This document shows, one piece after another, positions 49,135 through 57,529 of a DNA stretch of 64,000 bases (positions are counted from its first letter, which is position 1; each line of letters begins with the position of its first letter). Under the pieces are notes generated by a model that saw nothing but the letters and a program-made list of their open reading frames with translations, was not told the DNA's origin and searched no databases. This DNA is from an uncultured Eggerthellaceae bacterium (GTDB lineage Bacteria; Actinomycetota; Coriobacteriia; Coriobacteriales; Eggerthellaceae). The position numbers were made by a program, and so were the translations under genes. Location: positions 124,001-188,000 of the forward strand of contig CAUDUM010000003.1 in assembly GCA_958452575.1 (NCBI GenBank), given 5' to 3'.

Positions 49135-50409
49135 ATGATCGATACGGGCGCGACGGGCTTCATGATCGTATGCGCGATGCTCGTCTTCTTGATGACGCCG
49201 GGGCTGGCGTTTTTCTACGGCGGCCTCTCCCGGCGCAAAAACGTGGTCAACACGATGATCATGTCGTTCGCGGTGCTGGGCATCGTGGGCGTGGCGTGGG
49301 TGGTGGCAGGTTGGTCGTTCGCCTACGGCGGCGACGGCTCCATCCCGTTTTTCGGCGGATTCGACCAGCTGGGGCTTGTCGGCTTGGTCGGAGACATGAT
49401 CAACGAGACGGAGGGCGCGCTCAGCCATGACGCGTATCCGTTGCTGGTGGATGTGGCGTTCCAGGCGGCCTTCGCCATGATCACCACCGCCATCATCACC
49501 GGATCGCTCGCCGGACGCATGAAGTTCGGCGCGGTGGCGCTGTTCGTCTCCATCTGGGTGCTCGTCGTCTACGCGCCGCTCGCCCATATGGTATGGGGCG
49601 GCGACGGATCCCTGATCGGCGACATGATCGGCGCGCTCGACTTCGCCGGCGGCGATGTCGTCCATATCAGCTCCGGCCTCACCGGTTTGGTGCTGTGCCT
49701 GATTCTGGGCAAGCGCCGCGAGTTCGGCATGATGAACTACCGACCCCACAACGTGCCGTTCGTGGCGCTGGGCGCGGCCCTTCTGTGGTTCGGGTGGTTC
49801 GGATTCAACGCGGGCTCCGAGTTCGCTCCCGACGGCGTGGCGGCGCTCGCGCTTCTGAACACGGTCGCGGCCTCCGCGGCGGCGCTCGTCTCCTGGATGA
49901 TCGTCGAGCGTGTGCGCGTCGGCAAGCCCACGCTCGTCGGCGCGGCGACGGGCCTGGTGGCGGGCCTGGTCGTCATCACGCCGGCTGCGGGCTTCGTCGA
50001 GCCGTGGGCGGCGGTGATCATGGGCCTTATCGTGTCTCCCATCTGCTATTTCGCGATCTCGTTCCTCAAGAAGAAGATCGGCTACGACGATGCGCTCGAC
50101 GCGTTCGGCTGCCATGCGGTCGGCGGCATCACCGGTGGCATCCTCACGGGCATCTTCTGCGTGCCGGATCTGTCCTGGACCGACTTCGGCGGCCTCGTTT
50201 ACACCGGCGATGCCACGCTGCTCGGCGCGCAGGTGCTCGGCATCCTGGTCACGATCGTGTTCGTCGCGGTGATGGACCTGATCCTCGCGTTGGTCGTCAA
50301 GGCGCTCTTCAAGGGCAAGCTGCGGGTGAGCGCGCAGGAAGAGGCGGTCGGCTTGGACGTCTCCGCTCACGGCGAGAGCGCTTATCCGGCGTATCTGGGG
50401 TTGGATTAG
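49135..50409 (+). CDS. amt: Ammonium transporter
   Basis: 424 residues, eleven helices. The N-terminus DTGATGFMIVCAMLVFLMTPGLAFFYGG is the Amt opening. Pore landmarks: VHISSGLTGLV with the first pore His, WFGWFGFNAGS, DAFGCHAVGGITGGILTGIF with the second His. Ends in a cytoplasmic tail. It is followed by a PII gene, the usual amtB-glnK arrangement, so PII probably blocks this channel when nitrogen is plentiful. Confidence 0.95.
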   Translation: MIDTGATGFMIVCAMLVFLMTPGLAFFYGGLSRRKNVVNTMIMSFAVLGIVGVAWVVAGWSFAYGGDGSIPFFGGFDQLGLVGLVGDMINETEGALSHDAYPLLVDVAFQAAFAMITTAIITGSLAGRMKFGAVALFVSIWVLVVYAPLAHMVWGGDGSLIGDMIGALDFAGGDVVHISSGLTGLVLCLILGKRREFGMMNYRPHNVPFVALGAALLWFGWFGFNAGSEFAPDGVAALALLNTVAASAAALVSWMIVERVRVGKPTLVGAATGLVAGLVVITPAAGFVEPWAAVIMGLIVSPICYFAISFLKKKIGYDDALDAFGCHAVGGITGGILTGIFCVPDLSWTDFGGLVYTGDATLLGAQVLGILVTIVFVAVMDLILALVVKALFKGKLRVSAQEEAVGLDVSAHGESAYPAYLGLD

Positions 50410-50439
50410 AAGCTACGTTTGTTCGATGAAAGGATCCTC

Positions 50440-50778
50440 ATGAAGAAGATCACGGCGATTGTTCGGCCGGAGAAGCTGGAGCCTTTGAAGGAGGCGCTGT
50501 TCGCGGCGGACGTCGATGGGATGACGGTGTCGCAGGTGCAGGGGTGCGGCAACCAGCACGGCTGGAAGGAGTACTACCGCGGCACCGAGGTGCTGTTGAA
50601 CATGATCCCCAAGGTCAAGTTCGAGCTCATCGTGCCGGACGGGCGCGTTGAGGAGCTCATCGGCGTGATCCGGGAGTGCGCGGCGACCGGGCAGGTGGGG
50701 GATGGCAAGATCTTCGTGTTCCCCGTCGAGGAGGTAGTGCGCATCCGCACCGGGGAGCGCGGCGAAGCGGCGATCTAG
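50440..50778 (+). CDS. PII nitrogen-regulatory protein (GlnK/GlnB-like)
   Basis: 112 residues from the ATG behind AAAGGAT. KKITAIVRPEKLEPLKEAL opens the fold; the T-loop segment QGCGNQHGWKEYYRGTEVL holds the Tyr of the YRG motif, the uridylylation site in enteric PII; then VPDGRVEELIGVI and VGDGKIFVFPVEEVVRIRTGERG for the ATP/B-C loop. The T-loop sequence (GW) departs from the enteric form. Linked to amt, its likely target. Confidence 0.93.
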   Translation: MKKITAIVRPEKLEPLKEALFAADVDGMTVSQVQGCGNQHGWKEYYRGTEVLLNMIPKVKFELIVPDGRVEELIGVIRECAATGQVGDGKIFVFPVEEVVRIRTGERGEAAI

Positions 50779-50783
50779 TTTTC

Positions 50784-50819
50784 TGGTACCATGGCCGATG
50801 CGAAACGGATCGGCCATGG
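50784..50819 (+). promoter_or_regulatory. Extended -10 overlapping an 11-bp palindrome
   Basis: TGGTACCAT (50784-50792) is an extended -10; CCATGGCCGAT/ATCGGCCATGG (50789-50799 and 50809-50819) is a perfect inverted repeat covering the start point. An operator or a leader hairpin for the TSCPD gene. Confidence 0.45.
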
Positions 50820-50838
50820 CAAGGAAAGAAGGTCCCCA

Positions 50839-51087
50839 ATGTACGATTACACCCCGCGCGGCGTGTGCTCCCGCCGCATCAGCGTCGACCTCGACGGCGA
50901 CACCATCAAGGAGGTCTCGTTCGTCGGCGGCTGCGACGGCAACCTGAAGGCGATCGCGAAGCTGGTTCGCGGACAGAAGGTCGACGATGTCGTCGCGCTG
51001 CTCGAGGGCAACACCTGCGGCCCACGTGCCACGTCCTGCGCCGACCAGCTCACGCGCGCGCTGCGTGAAGCCCAGGCGCAGCAGTAG
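50839..51087 (+). CDS. TSCPD-domain small protein (TIGR03905-like)
   Basis: 82 residues. YTPRGVCSRRISVDLDG, VSFVGGCDGNLKAIAKLV and LLEGNTCGPRATSCADQLTRAL are the TIGR03905/TSCPD signatures, with four or five conserved cysteines that may bind metal; TSCPD is the C-terminal domain of class II ribonucleotide reductases and appears alone here. Function unknown. Follows the PII gene with its own promoter. Confidence 0.85.
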   Translation: MYDYTPRGVCSRRISVDLDGDTIKEVSFVGGCDGNLKAIAKLVRGQKVDDVVALLEGNTCGPRATSCADQLTRALREAQAQQ

Positions 51088-51310
51088 GGCTGCGGCTCGG
51101 CGGCGCGGCACGGCGCGAAGCGCGGCGGCCGGCGTCGCCGGGCCGGTGCCCGGCGCGGCACGGCGGCTGCGACGATGCGGCCTTCAGCGCTGCCGTGCGA
51201 TCCGGCCCTGGCTTGCAGCACGTCCGATGGGGCGCCGGGACAGCGCCCGACATGATCTGGCGACGTTATGCAGATGCGATAGCGGCTCCCTTGAGGAGCC
51301 GCTATTGATA

Positions 51311-51327
51311 TATACTCCTAATAAGGA
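51311..51327 (+). promoter_or_regulatory. Promoter with possible operator for the Fur-family gene
   Basis: TATACT (51311-51316) overlaps TCCT-AATA-AGGA (51316-51327). A 9-bp hairpin AGCGGCTCC/GGAGCCGCT (51281-51303) precedes it. Self-control by the regulator is plausible but the motif does not match the classic PerR or Fur boxes. Confidence 0.4.
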
Positions 51328-51367
51328 TTGGATTTCACGAAACGACGGTTGCGGGGAGGTGCGGCGT

Positions 51368-51787
51368 ATGAAGACGGCGAATCCGGAGACGAAGGCATCG
51401 CGCAACACCGTGCAGCGCGCGCTGGTGCTCGAGGCCGTGCGCTCGCTGCGCAACCACCCGACGTCCGCCGACGTGTACGAGGAAGTGCGCCAGAAGCACC
51501 CCAGCATCTCGCGTGCCACGGTCTATCGCAACCTGGGCGTTTTGGCGGATCGCGGCGACGTGCTGCGCGTCGAGGTTCCCAACGGCGCGGACCGCTACGA
51601 CTTTTTCAGCCAGCCCCATTACCATGCGAAGTGCCGCAGATGCGGGCGCGTGTTCGATGTCGATATGCCCTATCATGCCGACATCGCCGACGAGGTGTCG
51701 GATGCCCATGGGTTCGCGATCGAAGGCCACCAGATCGTCTTCACCGGCCTGTGCGCCGAGTGCCGCACGGATAAGGGCATCTGCTAG
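51368..51787 (+). CDS. Fur/PerR-family metalloregulator
   Basis: 139 residues from the ATG behind GGGGAGG. N-terminal winged helix: SRNTVQRALVLEAVRSLRNHPTSADVYEEV and ISRATVYRNLGVLADRGDVLRV. Metal sites: HYHAKCRRCGRVFDVD with CxxC structural zinc, and GLCAECR at the C-terminus with the second CxxC. The His set fits PerR/Fur; PerR (peroxide) is favoured by similarity of the HTH region, but the sensing Asp/His cannot be assigned with certainty. No peroxide gene adjoins it in the window. Confidence 0.9.
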   Translation: MKTANPETKASRNTVQRALVLEAVRSLRNHPTSADVYEEVRQKHPSISRATVYRNLGVLADRGDVLRVEVPNGADRYDFFSQPHYHAKCRRCGRVFDVDMPYHADIADEVSDAHGFAIEGHQIVFTGLCAECRTDKGIC

Positions 51788-51788
51788 C

Positions 51789-51938
51789 AAAACGGGCTAG
51801 CGTTCTCAACGGAAAACGGGCTGACATTCTTGACGGCCTCATAGCAGAAATCAAGCGGCTGCGGAATGGTGCAGGGCGCATCCTGGTGAGGAAGAGCGGG
51901 CCAGTTCTGGCGGGGCAGAGCGGGTCGCTCTTGATGGG
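51789..51938 (+). repeat. Four degenerate ~24-bp repeats upstream of rpsA
   Basis: Units at about 51789, 51813, 51890 and 51915 share AnARCGGG then TTCT and end GG. Units 1-2 and 3-4 are spaced about 24-25 bp. The remainder of 51788-52176 holds the rpsA promoter and leader. Multiple terminal repeats of an IS21-like end could look like this, but there is no transposase nearby. Confidence 0.45.
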
Positions 51939-52009
51939 GCTTCCCGACTTTGGCACTTTCAATTTCTCGTGTGCGCGGGATGAATTCGCGCGTCCGGCGA
52001 TTCTGCGCA

Positions 52010-52018
52010 TGCTATACT
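52010..52018 (+). promoter_or_regulatory. Extended -10 of rpsA, with a ~150-nt leader
   Basis: TGCTATACT. The leader carries hairpin TGCGAG/CTCGCA (52028-52046 region) and a second pair CTGCAT/ATGCAG (52108-52134 region). This could be an autoregulatory S1 leader; I see no named riboswitch. Confidence 0.6.
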
Positions 52019-52176
52019 AGATCGGCTTGCGAGAAAGGCTCGCAGGCGTAAGTAATGTAGGCCCCCGAGACATGTTTGTAGCACAGCCCCACAAGGCAGG
52101 CGTTCTGCATAAGCGAACATGGTGAATGCAGCGATCAATCATGACGAAGGGTCCCCAAACTTGAAAGGGGTCCGTT

Positions 52177-53406
52177 TTGACCGAAATCAAGAATCCGTCC
52201 ATCATCGACTTCTCCGACATCGATGATGATCAGATGAATGCTCTGATCGACGGCACGCTGACCGATTTCGACGAGGGCGATCTCGTCGACGGCACGGTCG
52301 TCAAGATCGAGCATGACGAGGTGCTGGTGGACATCGGCTTCAAGAGCGAGGGCGTCATCCCGCTGCGTGAGCTGTCCATCCGCAAGGACGCCGATCCGTC
52401 CGACATCGTCAACCTGGGCGACAAGATCGAGGCCCTGGTCCTTCAGAAGGAGGACAAGGACGGCCGTCTGATCCTGTCCAAGAAGCGCGCCGAGTACGAG
52501 CGTGCCTGGATCTCCGTCGAGGAGAAGTTCAAGGCCGGCGAGACCGTCACCGGTGAGGTCATCGAGGTCGTCAAGGGCGGCCTGATCCTGGACATCGGCC
52601 TGCGCGGCTTCCTGCCGGCATCCCTCGTGGACCTGCGCCGCGTCAAGGATCTGGACATGTACCTGGGCACCGAGCTCGAGGCCCGCGTCATCGAGATGGA
52701 TCGCAATCGCAACAACGTCGTGCTGTCCCGCCGCGTGCTGCTGGAGGAGGGCCGCAAGAACGAGCGTGCCGAGATCCTGGCCAAGCTGTCCAAGGGCATG
52801 CGCCTGAAGGGCACCGTTTCCTCCATCGTGGACTTCGGCGCCTTTGTGGACCTGGGCGGCATCGACGGTCTGGTTCACATCTCCGAGCTCTCTTGGAACC
52901 ATGTCAACCATCCGTCCGAGGTCGTCAAGGTGGGCGACGAGGTGGAGGTCGAGGTTCTCGACGTCGATCTGCAGCGTGAGCGCATCTCCCTGGGTCTCAA
53001 GCAGACCACTCCCGATCCGTGGATCAAGCTGGTCGAGTCCTATCCCGTGGGCACCATCGTCGATGGCCGCGTGACCAAGGTCGTCCCGTTCGGTGCGTTC
53101 GTCGAGCTGGGCCAGGGCATCGAGGGCCTGGTGCACATCTCCGAGATGGCTCCGCGCCACATCGACACGCCGGCTCAGGTCGTCAAGGCCAACGACACCG
53201 TCAAGGTGAAGGTCATGGACGTCAACCCCGAGCGTCGTCGTATCTCCCTGTCCATGAAGGCTGCCGCCGAGGAGCTGGGTATCGAGATCGAGGTCGACGA
53301 GTCCATCCAGGCCGAGGAGCGTCCCGCCAAGCGCAAGAACGACAAGAAGCGCGAGGACAAGTCGGCCGAGGAGACCGAGGTTGCCGCCGAGGAGCAGGCC
53401 GAATAA
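52177..53406 (+). CDS. rpsA: 30S ribosomal protein S1
   Basis: 409 residues starting at TTG 52177, seven bases after AAAGGGG. Four S1 repeats: about 30-100 (GDLVDGTVVKIEHDEVLVDIGFKSEGV), 118-185 (TVTGEVIEVVKGGLILDIGLRGF), 203-272 (MRLKGTVSSIVDFGAFVDLGG) and 290-360 (GTIVDGRVTKVVPFGAFVELGQG). Shorter than the six-domain E. coli protein, as is common in actinobacteria. The tail (about 365-409) is Lys/Glu-rich. Binds mRNA at the 30S platform. Strong terminator follows. Confidence 0.97.
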   Translation: MTEIKNPSIIDFSDIDDDQMNALIDGTLTDFDEGDLVDGTVVKIEHDEVLVDIGFKSEGVIPLRELSIRKDADPSDIVNLGDKIEALVLQKEDKDGRLILSKKRAEYERAWISVEEKFKAGETVTGEVIEVVKGGLILDIGLRGFLPASLVDLRRVKDLDMYLGTELEARVIEMDRNRNNVVLSRRVLLEEGRKNERAEILAKLSKGMRLKGTVSSIVDFGAFVDLGGIDGLVHISELSWNHVNHPSEVVKVGDEVEVEVLDVDLQRERISLGLKQTTPDPWIKLVESYPVGTIVDGRVTKVVPFGAFVELGQGIEGLVHISEMAPRHIDTPAQVVKANDTVKVKVMDVNPERRRISLSMKAAAEELGIEIEVDESIQAEERPAKRKNDKKREDKSAEETEVAAEEQAE

Positions 53407-53442
53407 ACGCATCGGCTCTGCCGCTTAGCTAAGCGAACGAAT

Positions 53443-53476
53443 AGGGCGTCCCGCAATGGCGGGGCGCCCTTTTTTT
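53443..53476 (+). terminator. Strong intrinsic terminator after rpsA
   Basis: AGGGCGTCCCGC/GCGGGGCGCCCT, 12 bp with one G-T wobble, AATG loop, then TTTTTTT. A perfect 14-bp palindrome CGCTTAG/CTAAGCG (53422-53435) lies just before it. Confidence 0.92.
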
Positions 53477-53494
53477 CGTTTGCGGGGATGATGC

Positions 53495-53685
53495 AACCAG
53501 GCTTTTCGCGTTCGATGCCAACTATTGCGAAGAATGCGACATGCCGGGGATGCGGGCGTCGCAATCTCCGCAATAGTTGGCATTCTTCCGGCGATGGGAG
53601 CGTTTTGGCCAATCGGCTGCCCGTGCTTTTGCGAGTGCTGTCGCAATCTTGCTAGAAAATGGCATTCAGCCCGAAAAGCCTGGTT
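53495..53685. repeat. ~190-bp palindromic interspersed element, copy 2
   Basis: Begins AACCAGGCTTTTCG and ends with its exact inverse CGAAAAGCCTGGTT (14 bp). Internally ATGCCAACTATTGCG (53515-53529) and CGCAATAGTTGGCAT (53569-53583) form a perfect 15-bp inverted repeat, so the left half is itself a hairpin. Length equals copy 1 at 5100-5290. It fills most of the gap between rpsA and the convergent acyltransferase gene; no coding sequence supported. Confidence 0.78.
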
Positions 53686-53733
53686 GCGATTGGGCTGGTG
53701 GATGGAGTTTGGCAGTTAGGGCAAGTGCTAGGC

Positions 53734-56034
53734 CTAGCGATCGGCCGAGGGGCCGACCGGCTTCGCTAGCTGATCGACGATGGGAGCGTAGGGGTGCTCC
53801 AGGAGCTGCTTCATCTTGTCGACGGCGAACTGCTGGGTGGTTTTCAGCTCGGCGCGCTCGTCGCCCTCTTCGTGCACGGGCAGATAGTCCGCCACGGCGG
53901 AGTGCACCATGTCCACGTATGCCTGCGCTCCGTCGGCAGACAGATGGGTGCCGTCGCCGTCGAACCACTCGCCATGCGTCGAGGATAGGTTGTACCAGTC
54001 GATCAGGCTCACGTTTTCGTAGCGATCGGCAGCACGCGCCAGCGCATCGTTGGTTTCGCCCATCCAAGAGGTCGTGCTGCGCGTGTTGATCAGCCAGATG
54101 CGCTTGTCGGATCCCACGGCGCCGATGAGCGTGTCAAGCTGCTCGTCGGTCGCGACGCCGTTGGTGCCCAGGGCGAACACGACGATGTCTCCCACGATGT
54201 CTTGATCGGCATAGGATTGGTAGATGTCCTGGCCGACGTAGAGCTGGCGGTTGACTGCGGCGTCGATGGCGCCGTAGGGGAATGCCTCTTGGAAGTTGGG
54301 GATGGCGCGCACCGATACGGAGTCGCCGATCATGAGGATATCCAACTTGGCGTTGGCCGGAGTCACGTGGGAGTTCTGTCCCTCTTCGGAAAGTGCCCCC
54401 GCGGTGGGTCCCGCGATTTGGGCGGATTCGTCTTTGAGCAGATCGCCGCCTTCAAGCGCCGAGGTGTCGGGGACGAAGATGAGGCCGCCGATGGCCGTGA
54501 GCACCAGCGCGATGGAGACGACCACGTGGACGACATGGCTGCGGACCCATTCGACGAACGTGGTGCGGCGGTTAGCGATGTCGGCGAGCAGCGCGCCGAT
54601 GGCGCCGTGGCGGATCGGGTTCTCGACGAAGGTGTAGGAGAACGCCGAGATCGCGAAGATGACGGCGAGCGCCAGCAGGAGCATCCACCAAGGCGTCTCG
54701 GAAAAGCCGTTCTGCGGAACCATCAGCAGCAGGATCGGATAGTGCCATAGGTAGATGCCGTAGCTGCGTTTGCCGATCCACACGAAGGGCGGCAGGCCCC
54801 AGAATTTGCTCAGGAGGCTGGCGGGGTGCACGAGGACCGCGATCACGATGGCCGTGAGGATCGAGCACAGCACAAGCCCGCCGTAGTAGAGGAACGGCGA
54901 GAAGCCGTTGCAGAACGCCACCATCAGCGCCAAACCGATGAAGGCGAGGATGCCCACGCCGTCGAGCGCACGGCGCGCGTTGGTGCTGATGCGGACGCTG
55001 TCGGTGGCGCCGAGCTGGTTGGAAGGCCAGACGAACGCAAGCCAGGCGCCGATGAGCAGCGAGAACGCGCGCGTGTCGGTGCCGTAGTAGACGCGGGACG
55101 GGTCTCCGTGGGGGTCGAACAGCACGGCCATGTCGATGGCGGAAAGCAGCGCCAGCACGAGCGTCATGATGCTGAGCACGCGCTTCTTGACGCCGAGCTT
55201 CATCATGATGAACAGCAGCACCGGCCAGATAAGGTAGAACTGCTCCTCGATGGCCAGCGACCAGAAGTGCGTGACCGGCGACGGCGAGCCCAGCGCGTCG
55301 AAGTACGACACGTTGTGGAAGATCTGCCACCAGTTGTTGAAGAAGAGCAGCGACGGGATGACGTCAGGCCGCAGCTTGGTGAGCAGCGCATGGTTGAAGA
55401 TCGTGCACAGCACCGCGATGGTCACGACGGAGAACACGATCGCCGGGAACAGCCTTCGGATGCGCCTGAGCCAGAAATCGGGCAGGTTGATGCGTCCGGT
55501 GCCCTGGAACTCGATTACCAGAAGGCTGGTGATGAGGTAGCCCGACAAAACGAAGAAGATCGTCACGCCCAAAAGGCCGCCCGTCGCCCACGGCATGCCC
55601 ATGTGGTAGGCGATGACCGCCAGCACGGCAAAGGCGCGCAGGCCGTCGAGCGAGGGGATGTAGCGGGATTTGGGACGAGCGGGAGTCTGAGCCTTGGCGC
55701 CGTTGTCGGCGCGGCCGTGCCTGCCGCCGCCGCTGCGACGGGGAAGCGTCTCGGCGGCGCGCCGATTGCGGGACGTTTGACGGGTGCTGGCATGGGCCGC
55801 TTGTCCGCGCGTCGTCCTCGCTTGTCTACTCGAAGAAGGCATCGTATTGAGCTGATCCTGCGACGCGTGGCGTGTCGTCACGGCGCGAGAGGTTCTGCCG
55901 CGACGCACGTCCTCGGCGGTGCGGGCGCGTGTTCGGGAGCCGCTGCGTACGCCGCCCTCGCCGCTCAACCGAGCATGGTCGCGCGCGCCCATGCGGGCGT
56001 GTCCGCGCTGAGGATTCGAGGGGGTGCGGGGCAT
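53734..56034 (-). CDS. Membrane O-acyltransferase with C-terminal SGNH domain (OatA/OafA-like)
   Basis: 766 residues from ATG 56034 behind AAAGGAA. Residues 1-120 are a basic Arg/Ser/Thr-rich cytoplasmic segment. Then ten helices of acyltransferase_3: IPSLDGLRAFAVLAVIAYHMG with the catalytic His region, TIFFVLSGYLITSLL, RRIRRLFPAIVF, HFWSLAIEEQFYLIWPVL, SYGIYLWHYPI and ENPIRHG. After about 560 an extracytoplasmic SGNH hydrolase: LDILMIGDSVSVRA (nucleophile Ser), FALGTNG, WFDGDGTHLSADG (Asp/His). Transfers acyl groups, probably to peptidoglycan or a surface glycan. Confidence 0.92.
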   Translation of the reverse strand: MPRTPSNPQRGHARMGARDHARLSGEGGVRSGSRTRARTAEDVRRGRTSRAVTTRHASQDQLNTMPSSSRQARTTRGQAAHASTRQTSRNRRAAETLPRRSGGGRHGRADNGAKAQTPARPKSRYIPSLDGLRAFAVLAVIAYHMGMPWATGGLLGVTIFFVLSGYLITSLLVIEFQGTGRINLPDFWLRRIRRLFPAIVFSVVTIAVLCTIFNHALLTKLRPDVIPSLLFFNNWWQIFHNVSYFDALGSPSPVTHFWSLAIEEQFYLIWPVLLFIMMKLGVKKRVLSIMTLVLALLSAIDMAVLFDPHGDPSRVYYGTDTRAFSLLIGAWLAFVWPSNQLGATDSVRISTNARRALDGVGILAFIGLALMVAFCNGFSPFLYYGGLVLCSILTAIVIAVLVHPASLLSKFWGLPPFVWIGKRSYGIYLWHYPILLLMVPQNGFSETPWWMLLLALAVIFAISAFSYTFVENPIRHGAIGALLADIANRRTTFVEWVRSHVVHVVVSIALVLTAIGGLIFVPDTSALEGGDLLKDESAQIAGPTAGALSEEGQNSHVTPANAKLDILMIGDSVSVRAIPNFQEAFPYGAIDAAVNRQLYVGQDIYQSYADQDIVGDIVVFALGTNGVATDEQLDTLIGAVGSDKRIWLINTRSTTSWMGETNDALARAADRYENVSLIDWYNLSSTHGEWFDGDGTHLSADGAQAYVDMVHSAVADYLPVHEEGDERAELKTTQQFAVDKMKQLLEHPYAPIVDQLAKPVGPSADR

Positions 56035-56103
56035 GCTCTGCGGTTCCTTTCGTTTTGAGGAGACTAAAGATGGCTCAAGGCGTCGATTTGTACGCAACTT
56101 ATC

Positions 56104-56112
56104 AGTATACCA
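56104..56112 (-). promoter_or_regulatory. Extended -10 of the acyltransferase gene
   Basis: TGGTATACT on the minus strand, about 70 bp before the start codon. Confidence 0.55.
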
Positions 56113-56245
56113 GCGAACAGGCGAATAATCCCCAGATGGATACGCATAAGCGGATTGTTGTAGGTCGGCCTTGCCTTTCCAGCGGTTCGTGCTCTTTGCG
56201 CTTTGCCGATCCCTCGTGGCATCCGACGTGATCCGACGAGCTCGC

Positions 56246-56254
56246 TGGTACAAT
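56246..56254 (+). promoter_or_regulatory. Extended -10 of ackA
   Basis: TGGTACAAT, 50 bp before the ackA ATG. Confidence 0.6.
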
Positions 56255-56303
56255 GAAAGGTACTGCGCACGATGCGATGCGCGCATATCGGAAAGGGGCT
56301 CCT

Positions 56304-57518
56304 ATGCTCGTGTTGGTGGTGAATGCCGGCAGCTCTTCGCTCAAAAGCCAGTTGATCGAGACCGACGGCAAGATGACGCTCATGAAATGCATCGCCGAGA
56401 AGGTGGGAACCGACGCGGCGTTCATGAACGTGTCGTTTGCCCCCGACTTCCAAAAGACGCGCTACAACGTCGCGGGCAAGCGGGTGGAGGAATGCTTGGC
56501 CAAGCTGCTCGAGGTGATGGTGGAGGACATCGAATCGCCGGTGAGCAACTTAAGCCAGATCGACGCGATCGGAAACCGCATCGTTGCGGGTGGCGAGTAT
56601 TTCACGCGCTCGGTCGTCATCGACGCCCAGGCGCGCGACAACCTGGCCAAATGCGAGGAGCTGGCGCCGCTTCACAACCCTCCGGCCGACGCTTGCATCG
56701 ACATGCTGCACGAGCTGATGCCCGAAACGCCCCAGGTTGCCGTGTTCGACACCGCGTTCCACGCGACGATGCCGCCCAAGGCGTACATGTATCCGCTGCC
56801 GATGCACTATTACGAGCAGTATCACATCCGCCGCTACGGCGCGCACGGCACCAGCCACCGCTACGCCGCGCAGCAGGCGGCCAACCTGCTCGGACGTCCG
56901 TTGCGCGATCTCGGCCTGATCACCTGCCATCTGGGCAATGGAGGTTCCATCACGGCGGTCAACCACGGCAAGTCGATCGACACCACCATGGGCTTCACGC
57001 CGCTCGAGGGCCTGATGATGGGAACGCGAAGCGGCAGCATCGATCCGGCGATCATCACCTACATCATGCGCCGCGAGGGCAAGACCTTCGACGAGATGGA
57101 CCGCATCCTCAACAAGGAAAGCGGCATCCTGGGCATAGCGGGCGAAAGCGGCGACATGCGCGATGCGTTGGCTGCCGCGGATGCGGGCAACGAGCGCGCG
57201 AAGCTTGCCATCGAGATGTACGTGTACCGCGTCCAAAAAGCGATCGGCAGCTATTATGCGGCGATGACGCGCACGGACGCGGTGGTCATGACGGCGGGCA
57301 TCGGCGAGAACTCCGCCGAGTTGCGCGAGCTCATCTTCGCCGGCCTGGCGCATATGGGCATGATCCTGGACAAGGAGCGCAACCAGGTCGAGGGCGCCAT
57401 CGGTATGAACCGCATCATCAGCATCGACGACAGCCCCATCAAGATCTGCGTGGTCACCGCCGATGAGGAGATCCGCATCGCGCGCGAGACCGACAGCTTG
57501 GTCAGCCAGCTGCAGTAG
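56304..57518 (+). CDS. ackA: Acetate kinase
   Basis: Acetyl phosphate plus ADP to acetate plus ATP, an energy-yielding step. 404 residues. VLVVNAGSSSLKSQLIE (phosphate loop, residues about 3-19), DTAFHATMPPKAYMYPLP with the catalytic Asp, YGAHGTSHRYAAQQAA, HLGNGGSITAVNHGKSIDTTMGFTPLEGLMMGTRSG and TAGIGENSAELRE. ATG 56304 chosen with GAAAGGGG before it. pta is not adjacent. Confidence 0.97.
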   Translation: MLVLVVNAGSSSLKSQLIETDGKMTLMKCIAEKVGTDAAFMNVSFAPDFQKTRYNVAGKRVEECLAKLLEVMVEDIESPVSNLSQIDAIGNRIVAGGEYFTRSVVIDAQARDNLAKCEELAPLHNPPADACIDMLHELMPETPQVAVFDTAFHATMPPKAYMYPLPMHYYEQYHIRRYGAHGTSHRYAAQQAANLLGRPLRDLGLITCHLGNGGSITAVNHGKSIDTTMGFTPLEGLMMGTRSGSIDPAIITYIMRREGKTFDEMDRILNKESGILGIAGESGDMRDALAAADAGNERAKLAIEMYVYRVQKAIGSYYAAMTRTDAVVMTAGIGENSAELRELIFAGLAHMGMILDKERNQVEGAIGMNRIISIDDSPIKICVVTADEEIRIARETDSLVSQLQ

Positions 57519-57529
57519 ACGGGCGGATT

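Noticed and set aside
46741..50370. Long minus-strand open frame opposite xseB, dxs and amt
   Set aside because: His/Arg-rich shadow composition; contradicts strong family motifs on the plus strand.
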